Of a stretch of DNA of 46,435 nt, positions 25,077 to 32,591 are shown one piece after another. The notes below the pieces were generated by a model. It saw only the letters and a list, made by a program, of their open reading frames with translations, searched no databases and was not told the DNA's origin. Position numbers and translations under genes: made by a program. This DNA is from a virus. The first letter of the stretch is position 1; the number at the start of each line of letters is the position of its first letter. Where the stretch lies: the IMG/VR virus record IMGVR_UViG_3300031951_000300, positions 1 through 46,435 of that record, one strand, 5' to 3'.

Positions 25077-26207
25077 TTATATTTTGAGACGAAGACTGTC
25101 GCTATTGCTTAGATAGTTTAGTATCTGAGCAGAGACAGAATCAGCATTCTTTGAATCAGCGGGACGTGGAGATGAGACATCTACATTCGCGGCAGTTTCT
25201 ACGAGTTTGCGCTGGCCATCACTAAGGCCCTGCTTGTAGATAGAATTGACAATTTCATCAATGTTATCTACTAGGGCTCGGTGAGAGTTCAGCAGCTCGA
25301 AGTCCCAGCCTCCGCTGTTATCAACATACTGATCGAAGAACTCATCAAGACGTGCATTCTTATCCTTTAAGCTCGACTTGTACTGGTCGTTAAGCCCGAA
25401 GTTGAACTCTTGGTCGCCAAGCTGGAAACTTAGCGATTCAAGGGCATCAACCTCTTGGCTCATCGTGCGAATCCAGTTCTCGTCAATGGGACTTTGAACT
25501 TCGTTATTTGAGACTTCTTGCTTCACAGGCATACGATAATTGTCGCGCAATTTCTCGATGTCCCGTTTAGCTTTGTCCGCATCAATCTTTAATTGGATAC
25601 TCGACAACCGAATCTCTTCATTACTGTATAGGTCCTCGTCTACTTTGTACTTGGACCTCACCAGTAAATCGATGTCTTCATTAGAGAGATTAGGATAGTC
25701 AACAGCCATCTGCAGTTTCACAGCGCTGAGCTCATCCATTTCAGACGGATTAATTGACTGGTATCTAAACCAGTCAAGTGGATCACGTCCTGTCTCTTCA
25801 ACAAAGTCGGCGATTGCCTTTATTCTCTCGTCAATTGATGGGGCTTTTTGAGCTTCAAGAAGCTGGGTAAGATGTTCGATGCTATCGATAGATACGCCTA
25901 GCTTTTCACTGACGTAGCTTGCGACTGCAGCCTCGAACTCTTGCTCAGACATCTCTGGCTCGGGTTCATTTGTAAAAGAACTTTGAACAGTTTCCTGTTC
26001 TAGTTGCTGTTGGGGTTCGTAGGTCTCCTGCGGTGTAGCCTCTGGTTGCTCGGGTGTAGACTCTGCAACTTGATTGCTAAAGTCTAAAACCTCTGCTCCC
26101 TCAGGTACTGAGAAGGTGGGGGTGTCTAGTGGCGTTCCCTCTGGCACCTCTCCGCTGGTTACCTCGTATCCCATTGCGCTTAGAGCGCTTTCAATGTCAT
26201 TGCTCAT
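25077..26207 (-). CDS. Capsid scaffolding protein
   Basis: The 376-aa protein has a long, acidic, Pro/Gln/Glu-rich and probably disordered N-terminus (about 1-100). Helical charged segments follow, such as SYVSEKLGVSIDSIEHLTQL, IDADKAKRDIEKLRDNYR and YKSSLKDKNARLDEFFDQY. No catalytic motif, signal or membrane segment is seen. Acidic, helix-rich proteins encoded directly upstream of the capsid gene are normally scaffolds that guide procapsid assembly and then leave. A TAATTTTG box lies 27 bases before the start. Confidence 0.75.
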   Translation of the reverse strand: MSNDIESALSAMGYEVTSGEVPEGTPLDTPTFSVPEGAEVLDFSNQVAESTPEQPEATPQETYEPQQQLEQETVQSSFTNEPEPEMSEQEFEAAVASYVSEKLGVSIDSIEHLTQLLEAQKAPSIDERIKAIADFVEETGRDPLDWFRYQSINPSEMDELSAVKLQMAVDYPNLSNEDIDLLVRSKYKVDEDLYSNEEIRLSSIQLKIDADKAKRDIEKLRDNYRMPVKQEVSNNEVQSPIDENWIRTMSQEVDALESLSFQLGDQEFNFGLNDQYKSSLKDKNARLDEFFDQYVDNSGGWDFELLNSHRALVDNIDEIVNSIYKQGLSDGQRKLVETAANVDVSSPRPADSKNADSVSAQILNYLSNSDSLRLKI

Positions 26208-26234
26208 ATAAAATAAATTTTGTTATTAATAACG

Positions 26235-26242
26235 CAAAATTA
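26235..26242 (-). promoter_or_regulatory. -7 box TAATTTTG for the scaffold-capsid operon
   Basis: TAATTTTG on the - strand sits in the 78-base gap before the scaffold gene (ATG at 26207). The same octamer lies upstream of the gene at 23518. A TTG occurs 25 bases upstream, further than the usual 19-21. Confidence 0.45.
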
Positions 26243-26285
26243 GTTCAAATAACTATTGCATATTTTGCAACAGTTTCGTATAGGA

Positions 26286-26663
26286 CTACTTACGGAACCT
26301 AGCGATTTTCTTGGCAATAGCCTTGGGCTGGGCAACAAATTGCTTGCCTTTCTCAGTCCCCTCGCGCTTAGCGCGGGTGGTGGCTGCGTACTCTTTAGAG
26401 CTTAATGATTTGATTGCCTTCTCTGGAAGATAGCGTTCTCCTGTCTCGCCTGACGGCTTGCCGCTCTTGGTGCGCCAGTTCTGCTTGGTCCACTTGCTTA
26501 GGCTTGTCTTTGTCTTTGCACCGGAGTACCCTCCGCCTGCTTTCTTGTAGATAGATACGGCAAGCTGCATAGCTCTGGCTGAGTGCTTCCCGCCCATCTT
26601 AGCCTTAGCTTGCGCCTTTGACTTCTCCCAAAGCTCTGGGTTTGTTTTTTTAGCAACCTTCAT
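26286..26663 (-). CDS. Basic protein, DUF5872-like
   Basis: The 125-aa protein is strongly basic and matches my memory of the DUF5872 family: NPELWEKSKAQAKAKMGGKH, AMQLAVSIYKKAGGGYSG and SLSKWTKQNWRTKSGKPSG, ending in KEYAATTRAKREGTEKGKQF. The function is unknown. The charge suggests DNA binding, perhaps packaging with the genome. It is coupled to the gene upstream by a TAATG overlap and is the last gene of the lysis/basic-protein operon before the scaffold promoter. Confidence 0.7.
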   Translation of the reverse strand: MKVAKKTNPELWEKSKAQAKAKMGGKHSARAMQLAVSIYKKAGGGYSGAKTKTSLSKWTKQNWRTKSGKPSGETGERYLPEKAIKSLSSKEYAATTRAKREGTEKGKQFVAQPKAIAKKIARFRK

Positions 26664-26986
26664 TATAGTCCCCTCGTGTATTTTTGAGACTTGGGAGGCA
26701 TCTTCTTATCTCCTTGAGGACCAGACCAAAACGCTTTGTCCGCCCAGAAGGCGGCGCTCATCTTCCCTTTGGCAATGTTCTTAGCGTGGCGAGCTTTAAA
26801 GCTCTTACGGGCCTCGGGGCTGTAGTTGTGGCCCATCTTCTGGTCTCCGAAGCGGATAAGGCGAACCTTGTCGCCAACCTTTGCTAATACGATTCCCTTC
26901 TTGGTAGGATGGGACGGGGTCTTCTTGGCTTTATTAACGCCAGAGAGCCCGTACTTCTTGAGGATGTTCTTTACTCTTTCTTCCAT
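26663..26986 (-). CDS. Basic conserved phage protein (KARHAKNIAKGKMSA motif)
   Basis: The 107-aa protein starts at ATG 26986, overlapping the upstream stop (TGATG); a GTG one codon earlier is possible. It is Lys-rich and contains GDKVRLIRFGDQKMGHNY, then SPEARKSFKARHAKNIA and KGKMSAAFWADKAFW. I recall this core in many uncharacterised phage proteins. An RNA- or DNA-binding role is suggested only by charge. It is co-translated with the DUF5872-like gene. Confidence 0.7.
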   Translation of the reverse strand: MEERVKNILKKYGLSGVNKAKKTPSHPTKKGIVLAKVGDKVRLIRFGDQKMGHNYSPEARKSFKARHAKNIAKGKMSAAFWADKAFWSGPQGDKKMPPKSQKYTRGL

Positions 26987-27348
26987 CACTGCTCAAATAA
27001 TACGAAGAATACAAATCTTCCCCATAGATACGTAGCTATTCCACCAATCCATTGGTCGTTTGCCCTACTGACCGCAGCCTTAGGCACTAGAAGGGCTTTG
27101 CGTAGGGTCTCTGTGGTTTTGATGTTCTCAGTAGCAAGAGAGTCGGCAACAGACTTCATACCACGATAGTCTACCCCTACAGAGTCAATCTCTTTCTTTA
27201 GCTTGACAAACTTGCTGTTCATAGACGCTGCCTGAGACAGCTTAAGAACGACTACCGTATCACTCCCCTCCACCCGTTGAATCGGGTAGGATTGCGAGTA
27301 CGTTAAATGGCACAGCAGCAGGCTGCTCGCTAATAGCAACGATTTCAT
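26986..27348 (-). CDS. Secreted protein with C-terminal hydrophobic segment, possible o-spanin
   Basis: ATG 27348 begins a signal peptide (MKSLLLASSLLLCHLTYSQS), followed by DTVVVLKLSQAASMNSKFVK and a charged helical region. A hydrophobic C-terminal end follows (WIGGIATYLWGRFVFFVLF). The start lies 88 bases inside the preceding membrane/coiled-coil gene in another frame, as in overlapping Rz/Rz1 spanin pairs. Whether it is secreted, lipid-anchored through C13 (a poor lipobox), or spans both membranes is unclear. A spanin role is inferred from topology and overlap. Confidence 0.55.
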   Translation of the reverse strand: MKSLLLASSLLLCHLTYSQSYPIQRVEGSDTVVVLKLSQAASMNSKFVKLKKEIDSVGVDYRGMKSVADSLATENIKTTETLRKALLVPKAAVSRANDQWIGGIATYLWGRFVFFVLFEQ

Positions 27349-27610
27349 CTTGCATTGTTTTAACTTGTTCAACGAGGGCGACCTTTTCTTCTTCCAAAGT
27401 TGTAATTGTGGCCTTCATTTCTTTTACTTCCGCAACAATTAGATTGTCTGCGCTCTTTGACACGGATGCAGCCTTTTGCATCGTCTTGTTTGAGTTCTCA
27501 AGAATCAAATCAATATCCAATGCCTCTCGCTGCTTTGGCTTTTGTGCGCTGAGGATTCCACCAATGATTAGAAGGATTAACAGAATTACTGCAGCTTGTG
27601 TGGCTTTCAT
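27260..27610 (-). CDS. Membrane-anchored coiled-coil protein, possible i-spanin
   Basis: The 116-aa protein has an N-terminal membrane helix (AAVILLILLIIGGILSA). A long heptad-like periplasmic coiled coil follows (LILENSNKTMQKAASVSKSA, then KEMKATITTLEEEKVALVEQ). This is the plan of an inner-membrane spanin (Rz). It is coupled upstream by ATGA and overlaps the downstream secreted protein by 89 bases. Membrane position and context after a holin-like gene support a lysis role. Not proven. Confidence 0.6.
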   Translation of the reverse strand: MKATQAAVILLILLIIGGILSAQKPKQREALDIDLILENSNKTMQKAASVSKSADNLIVAEVKEMKATITTLEEEKVALVEQVKTMQDEIVAISEQPAAVPFNVLAILPDSTGGGE

Positions 27611-27858
27611 CGTGTTTGAATTAGCATTTCGTTCTTTGCACTTGTATACGCTAAAGCAGAATCCAATTTACGGACGTGCTGGGTGTATTTGTCGACCTTC
27701 TGCTCTAAGTCGAGAACACGAGTTTGGCATCGGTCGTCAACCTTTGCGTTGGTCATCTTCTGGTCTACGTACAGGTAACCGATTGCTACGAGCGCAACAA
27801 AGGCTATAGCAGCGACGGGGTTCTTTTGGAACTGGTCAAAGGATACTGGTAGCTTCAT
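27607..27858 (-). CDS. Small membrane protein with coiled coil
   Basis: The 83-aa protein has one membrane helix (AAIAFVALVAIGYLYVD, about 15-31) and then a short coiled coil (VLDLEQKVDKYTQHVRKLDS). It is ATGA-coupled to the holin-like gene upstream and to the i-spanin-like gene downstream. It may be a holin partner, antiholin or a second spanin-like factor. Function not established. Confidence 0.6.
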   Translation of the reverse strand: MKLPVSFDQFQKNPVAAIAFVALVAIGYLYVDQKMTNAKVDDRCQTRVLDLEQKVDKYTQHVRKLDSALAYTSAKNEMLIQTR

Positions 27859-28109
27859 TTCTTAGCGAACTTTTCTAGTCCTGCGATGCCGAATGAACCT
27901 AGGGTAATGATTACAAAAGAATTATACGTGAACTCGTTGATAACGAGGTCCTTACCCATAACGCCTGAGACAACGTCCGCAACCATTACTATAACCATTA
28001 CAGCAAATGACATAAAACCAATGATGGTTTTCTCATTCCAGTTGTTGTCATCTTTAAAGATAGAGGCAAAGCCCATAAGTTTTTCTTTTATGTAAGTAAA
28101 GAGTTTCAT
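27855..28109 (-). CDS. Holin-like membrane protein
   Basis: The 84-aa protein has two hydrophobic helices (IGFMSFAVMVIVMVADVVSG and FVIITLGSFGIAGLEKF) between charged ends. The N-terminus is MKLFTYIKEKLMGFASIF and the C-terminus is FAKK. Size and two-helix topology fit class II holins or pinholins. It is the first gene of a four-gene membrane cassette and is preceded by a TAACTTTG box. The M15 endolysin is far away at 44863-45330, so lysis genes are split. Confidence 0.6.
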   Translation of the reverse strand: MKLFTYIKEKLMGFASIFKDDNNWNEKTIIGFMSFAVMVIVMVADVVSGVMGKDLVINEFTYNSFVIITLGSFGIAGLEKFAKK

Positions 28110-28138
28110 CTGTTTAAATGAATGGGTTTGAAGTGGTA

Positions 28139-28146
28139 CAAAGTTA
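28139..28146 (-). promoter_or_regulatory. -7 box TAACTTTG for the lysis cassette
   Basis: TAACTTTG on the - strand lies 29 bases before the holin-like start at 28109 and directly after the preceding terminator tail. No -33 TTG at the normal distance. Confidence 0.5.
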
Positions 28147-28176
28147 GAGTAAAAAGAAAAGCCCCTTGAGGGGCTT
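28147..28176 (-). terminator. Intrinsic terminator after the fibre-gene operon
   Basis: AAGCCCC (28159-28165) and GGGGCTT (28170-28176) pair perfectly around loop TTGA. On the - strand they are followed by TTTTCTTTTT. Confidence 0.88.
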
Positions 28177-28197
28177 CAGCTCATTAAATGCTATGCT

Positions 28198-28560
28198 TTA
28201 TTCAACTGGTACTGGAGGTAAACAGTAGGCTGCAGTAGGGTTAGCAACGCAGTACTCGGTAGCGTATGCTGATTCCAATCCCGCGAAAACGTGGATTCCG
28301 CAGGGAGCCGGCCATACCTTAAAGGCAACGAAGTCTACAGGCTCTAGGTCCTGCCATAGGATGTCTACCGCCCACTCTGTAGAGAGGTCGGTACACTCAC
28401 CCGTCTCTGGGTCGGTGGCGAGGCAGATGTTACCAATCTCGTGGACAGCTACTACTTCACTGTTGTAAGAGGTGTTACCCTCTTCGTCTGTGGTGGAGAT
28501 TGTTGCTTTGGCTGATTCCCAAGCTTCTTGAGTGGGGAATTCGTACTTATAAAACTTCAT
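28198..28560 (-). CDS. Uncharacterised phage protein following the fibre genes
   Basis: The 120-aa acidic protein starts MKFYKYEFPTQEAWESAKAT. It contains VVAVHEIGNICLATDPETGE and WAVDILWQDLEPVDFVAFKV, and ends in a Cys/Pro-rich tail (EYCVANPTAAYCLPPVPVE). Five cysteines are spread over the protein. I do not know a function. Small proteins of this type accompany fibre genes in Bacteroidota phages and could be fibre-associated or chaperones. A terminator follows 22 bases after the stop. Confidence 0.6.
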   Translation of the reverse strand: MKFYKYEFPTQEAWESAKATISTTDEEGNTSYNSEVVAVHEIGNICLATDPETGECTDLSTEWAVDILWQDLEPVDFVAFKVWPAPCGIHVFAGLESAYATEYCVANPTAAYCLPPVPVE

Positions 28561-28579
28561 AGCTGTTGTTGTTTATTGA

Positions 28580-30268
28580 TTATAAAGTGGTAAGTTCTGC
28601 CAGTTGGGCGTTGGTTAGACGGGTCTTGAATAGTAGGGCTTGGCTTAACGGCAACTCGGGGTTTAATGTGCCGCCAAAATTAAAATTAAGGTCGGCAAAT
28701 GCACTACCGCTAAAGGCTGAGGTGTTTGTGCTTGACACTTGGGCTCCGTTTAAGAATACGGCAGAATCCCCCGTTTTGTATGCAATAGCAATTTTATTAT
28801 TCCCGTTTATTGGTAATATTGAACTTGCAAATGTCCAAATTGTAGAACCACTTACAATCAAGCGAGCGGTAAAGCTGTTTCCTGCAAGTTCTTTTCTCAA
28901 CCAAAGTTGTGTAGTTCCGCTTATTATTTGTACAATATATTCGTTTGGATAAGAGGCTAAAAGTCGGTTGTTAAAATTAACAAATACAACCCCCTCAGTC
29001 TGGCCAATCAACGAGCTTATGCCCGCCTTTGAGGCAGCGTCTGCCACACGAGTTTGACTCGTTGCAAGCGTGGGGATGTACGAGGTGGCGTAGGCTCCAG
29101 CTTCAAGTTGTGCGCCCCAAAGGTATAGGCCGTCGGTTCCGTTGCCAGCCCAACTAATTACTGGGGTGGCGCTATTGTCATAAATGTAAAAGTTTGGGGG
29201 TGACGAAATGGAAACTGTACAAGTTACCGAAATACGTATCCAGCCGTTGCCGTAGTTTTCAATTTTAAAACCGCTGTTGTTTGTGTTCCTAAATATCGCA
29301 AGGGTATCAAGGTTTACCCCAATGCCACCGCTGTGTCCGTCAAACCAAACCAAAAGGTTTTTATATAATCCTTTTTTAGCAAATACGCTTAAAGTGTGAG
29401 TACCGCTTGATACTGCGGCGCTAGCTAAGCTAGCACTATGTATACCATTTGTAACGCTTGGTATAATAAAATCCGCTGAGGCGTTCCCGTCGGGACTTAC
29501 AATAGAGTTTGACGTTACGCTAACATTCGTTTTTGTATAAGCGGCATTATTAAACTGCTCCGAGAACGTCATTAAGTTTGTCCGCTGTGGCTCCAGCAAA
29601 AGCTTCGGGCAAGTACTGTTTAAATAATCTAATCTTGGTATGTTAGCAACAGGACCAACTGATACTGCTGTAGTGGTAGTTGGGATGTAGTCTGTTGCTA
29701 TGTCTCCCGTTTCTAATTGTACACCCCAAATTACAAAAGATGATGCGGCCGCAACGGCTGAATTTGTAGCTATTACAAGAGAAATACTAGAGGATGCTGC
29801 CGTGAAAGTAATCGAAATTCTCTGCCAAGTGCTTGTCGGGGTGAAACTTAATGTGTTACCCGTTACAATGAAGACTTGCGGTATTTGTGCGGTTCCATCT
29901 GACTTTACGTAAAGTGAGGCAGTGTACTGAGTCCCAGAAACGACCGTTCTAGCTTGTGATATTTGCGGGAAAGCACCGCCCGCCGAAACAAACCTATCGG
30001 CCGTCAATGTCCCGTTTGGCGCAGTATCAAAATTTGCTGTAATTGTAACTAAACTTTTTCCCCAACTTGCGTCGTCAAAGGTTTGGCTCTGCAAAACTTC
30101 GTTAGTACGCACCTTCTCAATAAGGCCGTTGCTTGCCACCCTAGTCGCCTCAGAGGCACGGGTAAAGGTCAGCTGCCCGTCGGTACTGAGGGGCTTTTGT
30201 GAGTATATCTTACCGCTCTTGTACCCACTTGGAATCATTACTAGGCTGGCGTCTTCGTAGAAACTCAT
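28580..30268 (-). CDS. LamG/CBM-like fibre or head-decoration protein, paralogue 1
   Basis: The 562-aa protein begins SFYEDASLVMIPSGYKSGKI and carries two carbohydrate-binding-like beta-sandwich modules (about 80-190 and 235-395) and a C-terminal LamG/concanavalin-like module (about 415-560). The modules are joined by LETGDIATDYIPTTT and LLLEPQRTNLMTFSEQ. It shares both ends and all linkers with the neighbour at 30350-32065, but the sandwich modules are more diverged. Proteins of this type are surface-exposed fibres or head decorations that bind host glycans. It ends in KTRLTNAQLAELTTL. Confidence 0.75.
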   Translation of the reverse strand: MSFYEDASLVMIPSGYKSGKIYSQKPLSTDGQLTFTRASEATRVASNGLIEKVRTNEVLQSQTFDDASWGKSLVTITANFDTAPNGTLTADRFVSAGGAFPQISQARTVVSGTQYTASLYVKSDGTAQIPQVFIVTGNTLSFTPTSTWQRISITFTAASSSISLVIATNSAVAAASSFVIWGVQLETGDIATDYIPTTTTAVSVGPVANIPRLDYLNSTCPKLLLEPQRTNLMTFSEQFNNAAYTKTNVSVTSNSIVSPDGNASADFIIPSVTNGIHSASLASAAVSSGTHTLSVFAKKGLYKNLLVWFDGHSGGIGVNLDTLAIFRNTNNSGFKIENYGNGWIRISVTCTVSISSPPNFYIYDNSATPVISWAGNGTDGLYLWGAQLEAGAYATSYIPTLATSQTRVADAASKAGISSLIGQTEGVVFVNFNNRLLASYPNEYIVQIISGTTQLWLRKELAGNSFTARLIVSGSTIWTFASSILPINGNNKIAIAYKTGDSAVFLNGAQVSSTNTSAFSGSAFADLNFNFGGTLNPELPLSQALLFKTRLTNAQLAELTTL

Positions 30269-30272
30269 ATTA

Positions 30273-30353
30273 TCAATGGTTGTATGTTAATTGTGCAGCT
30301 ACTAGCTTGCGCTGTAGGCCACTGGGGGTAAACTTAAGCTTTAGGAATTTCAT
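30273..30353 (-). CDS. Possible 26-aa linker peptide between two fibre paralogues
   Basis: ATG at 30353 overlaps the fibre stop as ATGA and opens 26 codons (MKFLKLKFTPSGLQRKLVAA plus six more) ending in TGA at 30273, five bases before the next fibre start. It could be a coupling peptide that keeps ribosomes loaded, or a leftover of a recombined gene. Too short to judge on composition. Confidence 0.3.
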   Translation of the reverse strand: MKFLKLKFTPSGLQRKLVAAQLTYNH

Positions 30354-32065
30354 AGCGTAGTGAGCTCCTGAAGAGCGGCGTTGCTTAAACGGGTCTTGAA
30401 TACTAGGGCTTGCTTATAAGGCTTCCAAAGATTATTTGTGGTACCAGCGTTTTCTTGACCTAAATACAAATTGCTTGTGGCTGGCGTAGTATGCGAAGTG
30501 TCGGTACCTACCAAAGAACCATTTACATACATTGCCACGTCATTGTTTTTGTACGCAACCGCAATTTTTACAACGCCTTGAGGCATAGTAGTACCAGTTA
30601 TTTCGCCAGTTTGTGTGCCGCTTGCAACTGAAACAAAGTAAGAAGACCCACCCGTAAGCCTTGCAAGATACATACGATTACTGCTCGTTCCGTCAGATAC
30701 CGATATGATTCTATCAATGGTTGAATTATTATTTCCGTCATTGACAAACTCAACAAACAAAGTCCCCTCCGTCTGGCCAATCAATGAGCTAATGCCCGTC
30801 TTTGAGCAAGCATCCGCAACCCTTGTAACTGAGGCTGCAAGCGTGGGGATGTACGAGGTGGCGTAGGCTACTAAATCCTCAAACTGAAAACCATAAACTT
30901 GGTAAGTCCCTACGTTGTCAAAGAAAAACTGACAAGAGTAAGTCGTGCCAGCAGACGTGTAATTGTGTGTTACCCTATACCACCCGTTGCCGTAGTTAGT
31001 GATGGTTGCCGTGACCCCAGTACCAGTAGAAATTACTGAACCAGTCGCAACATTAAAAGTCGCTCCTTTGTCTACAATTCCATCATAAGTGTTTATTCTA
31101 AACTGCGCTCCCGTTCCAGCCTTTACAAAACACGACAAAGTGCGTGTTCCAGCAGTTAACCCAGTAAACGCTCGCTGAATCCTTGCTGGTGCGGAGGTAA
31201 TAGTTACGAGGTCAGCATTCGTGTAGCCATCTGGCGAAACATTTGTGTTTGCCGTAATCGTAAGCGAACCTATTGCAGACCAGTAGGCGTTGTCTAATTG
31301 CTCGGAAAAATTAAATAAATTGGTACGCTGCGGCTCCAGCAAAAGCTTAGGGCAAGTGCTATTAAGGTAGTCCAAACGGGGTAAACCGCTAACTGGGCCA
31401 ACGCTTACCGCTGCGGTGGTGGTGGGGATGTAGTCTGTTGCTATGTCGCCCGTTTCGAGCTGGGCAAAAGCCAGCAATACATCAGCGCTTGTGTTTGCGG
31501 TAACGCTACCACGAGTTTCAAGTAAAAAATTTATGCTTGTTGAGGTCGAGGTGCCTACGTTTACCACCCTTTGCCAGTCAGCGGTAAGGGTAATTATTAA
31601 CTGAGCTCCAGAAAACTCAGTAATAAAACGGACTTGCTTGCCAACTTCACCAGCGCTGAAGGCTTTAATAAATACTGAAGATGCGTGAGGTGTTGAGTTT
31701 GCGCTCGTTACTCCTTGATTTAGAATAGACCTATCTAAACTTGTTACGCCTACGCAGTTAAATACAACCCGTGATGCAGTATTGGTACCATCTGGTGCCG
31801 TTCCAGCGTTTGCGGTAACCACAGGGGCAAGGCCCAATCCACTACCCGATTTCGCCCAATTAACCGTGCTGAATCCATTTGACTGCAAAACAAGATTAGT
31901 CCGCACCTTTTCAATAAGCCCGTCACTCTGCACACGGGTGGCGCTTGAGGCACGGCTGAATACCAAATCTCCCGACCCATCAGCTGGCTTAGTGCAATAA
32001 ACCTTCTGGTCCTTGTAGCCAGAAGGAATCATTACTAAAGATGCGTCATTGTAGAAACTGCCCAT
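30350..32065 (-). CDS. LamG/CBM-like fibre or head-decoration protein, paralogue 2
   Basis: The 571-aa protein has the same plan as its neighbour: N-terminal SFYNDASLVMIPSGYKDQKV, a first beta-sandwich ending LETGDIATDYIPTTTAAVSV, the linker RLDYLNSTCPKLLLEPQRTN, a second sandwich, YATSYIPTLAASVTRVADAC, and a C-terminal LamG-like domain ending LVFKTRLSNAALQELTTL. DNA of the shared linkers is nearly identical (for example around 31409 and 29663), while the modules between them differ. This suggests duplication followed by module exchange or diversification of ligand-binding domains. Expected on the virion surface. Confidence 0.75.
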   Translation of the reverse strand: MGSFYNDASLVMIPSGYKDQKVYCTKPADGSGDLVFSRASSATRVQSDGLIEKVRTNLVLQSNGFSTVNWAKSGSGLGLAPVVTANAGTAPDGTNTASRVVFNCVGVTSLDRSILNQGVTSANSTPHASSVFIKAFSAGEVGKQVRFITEFSGAQLIITLTADWQRVVNVGTSTSTSINFLLETRGSVTANTSADVLLAFAQLETGDIATDYIPTTTAAVSVGPVSGLPRLDYLNSTCPKLLLEPQRTNLFNFSEQLDNAYWSAIGSLTITANTNVSPDGYTNADLVTITSAPARIQRAFTGLTAGTRTLSCFVKAGTGAQFRINTYDGIVDKGATFNVATGSVISTGTGVTATITNYGNGWYRVTHNYTSAGTTYSCQFFFDNVGTYQVYGFQFEDLVAYATSYIPTLAASVTRVADACSKTGISSLIGQTEGTLFVEFVNDGNNNSTIDRIISVSDGTSSNRMYLARLTGGSSYFVSVASGTQTGEITGTTMPQGVVKIAVAYKNNDVAMYVNGSLVGTDTSHTTPATSNLYLGQENAGTTNNLWKPYKQALVFKTRLSNAALQELTTL

Positions 32066-32100
32066 TGTTTATTGTATCTTATTAAGCCCAGATAAGGTAA

Positions 32101-32268
32101 TTAAATGGTCTCGATTTCATCACCGCCTGCAAACTCAATCGTTGGAAGCTTGTGGAGTTCCTCCAAAGCCTTTACGATGTTGGTGACCTCAACCAAGTTG
32201 AAGCAGCCCTTTGAGATGGCAATGTTTAAAGCCTCTGCGGTGACTTGTAGTGCTACTGAATGTTCCAT
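32101..32268 (-). CDS. Small acidic helical protein (55 aa)
   Basis: ATG at 32268 overlaps the upstream stop (TAATG) and the frame ends with TAA at 32101. The product begins MEHSVALQVTAEALNIAISK, contains VTNIVKALEELHKL and ends AGGDEIETI. It is a plausible small helical protein with normal codon usage and coupled translation. Family unknown. Position between a small DUF-type gene and the fibre paralogues suggests a role in fibre assembly, which is a guess. Confidence 0.65.
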   Translation of the reverse strand: MEHSVALQVTAEALNIAISKGCFNLVEVTNIVKALEELHKLPTIEFAGGDEIETI

Positions 32269-32591
32269 TAGAAAGGTAGTGGGGTAGATACGGGATATAC
32301 GGGGGGCGTGATAAGGGAATCAATTTGTCCTTGAATGCAAGCCTCAAGATTAGCAACGCCATCAACGCCAAGTTCCTCTTGAACCCAACCGATAACGATT
32401 TCGTTGGTAAGGTCAGCGTAAGGGATGAACTCCGATACTGATTCGGTAGAGAATCGTGCGGTGTTAGATAGTGATGCGGTGTACTCGCCATCAACGCCAA
32501 CCACTTCGTAGTTTGCGATTACAACGTAGTCAGATTCGGTGCCGATGGTTTCGGTGTAAAGGGCAGTTACTGCCCAAGTGTAAGTTGTCAT
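32268..32591 (-). CDS. Small phage protein, DUF7936-like
   Basis: The 107-aa protein starts MTTYTWAVTALYTETIGTES. It contains VVIANYEVVGVDGEYTASLS and FIPYADLTNEIVIGWVQEEL, and ends in a Pro-rich tail (TPPVYPVSTPLPF). I recall this as the small phage family DUF7936, found near tail-fibre genes, function unknown. The start at 32591 is fixed by the TAATG overlap with the YadA-like fibre gene. A longer version starting upstream would run into that gene. Confidence 0.65.
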   Translation of the reverse strand: MTTYTWAVTALYTETIGTESDYVVIANYEVVGVDGEYTASLSNTARFSTESVSEFIPYADLTNEIVIGWVQEELGVDGVANLEACIQGQIDSLITPPVYPVSTPLPF

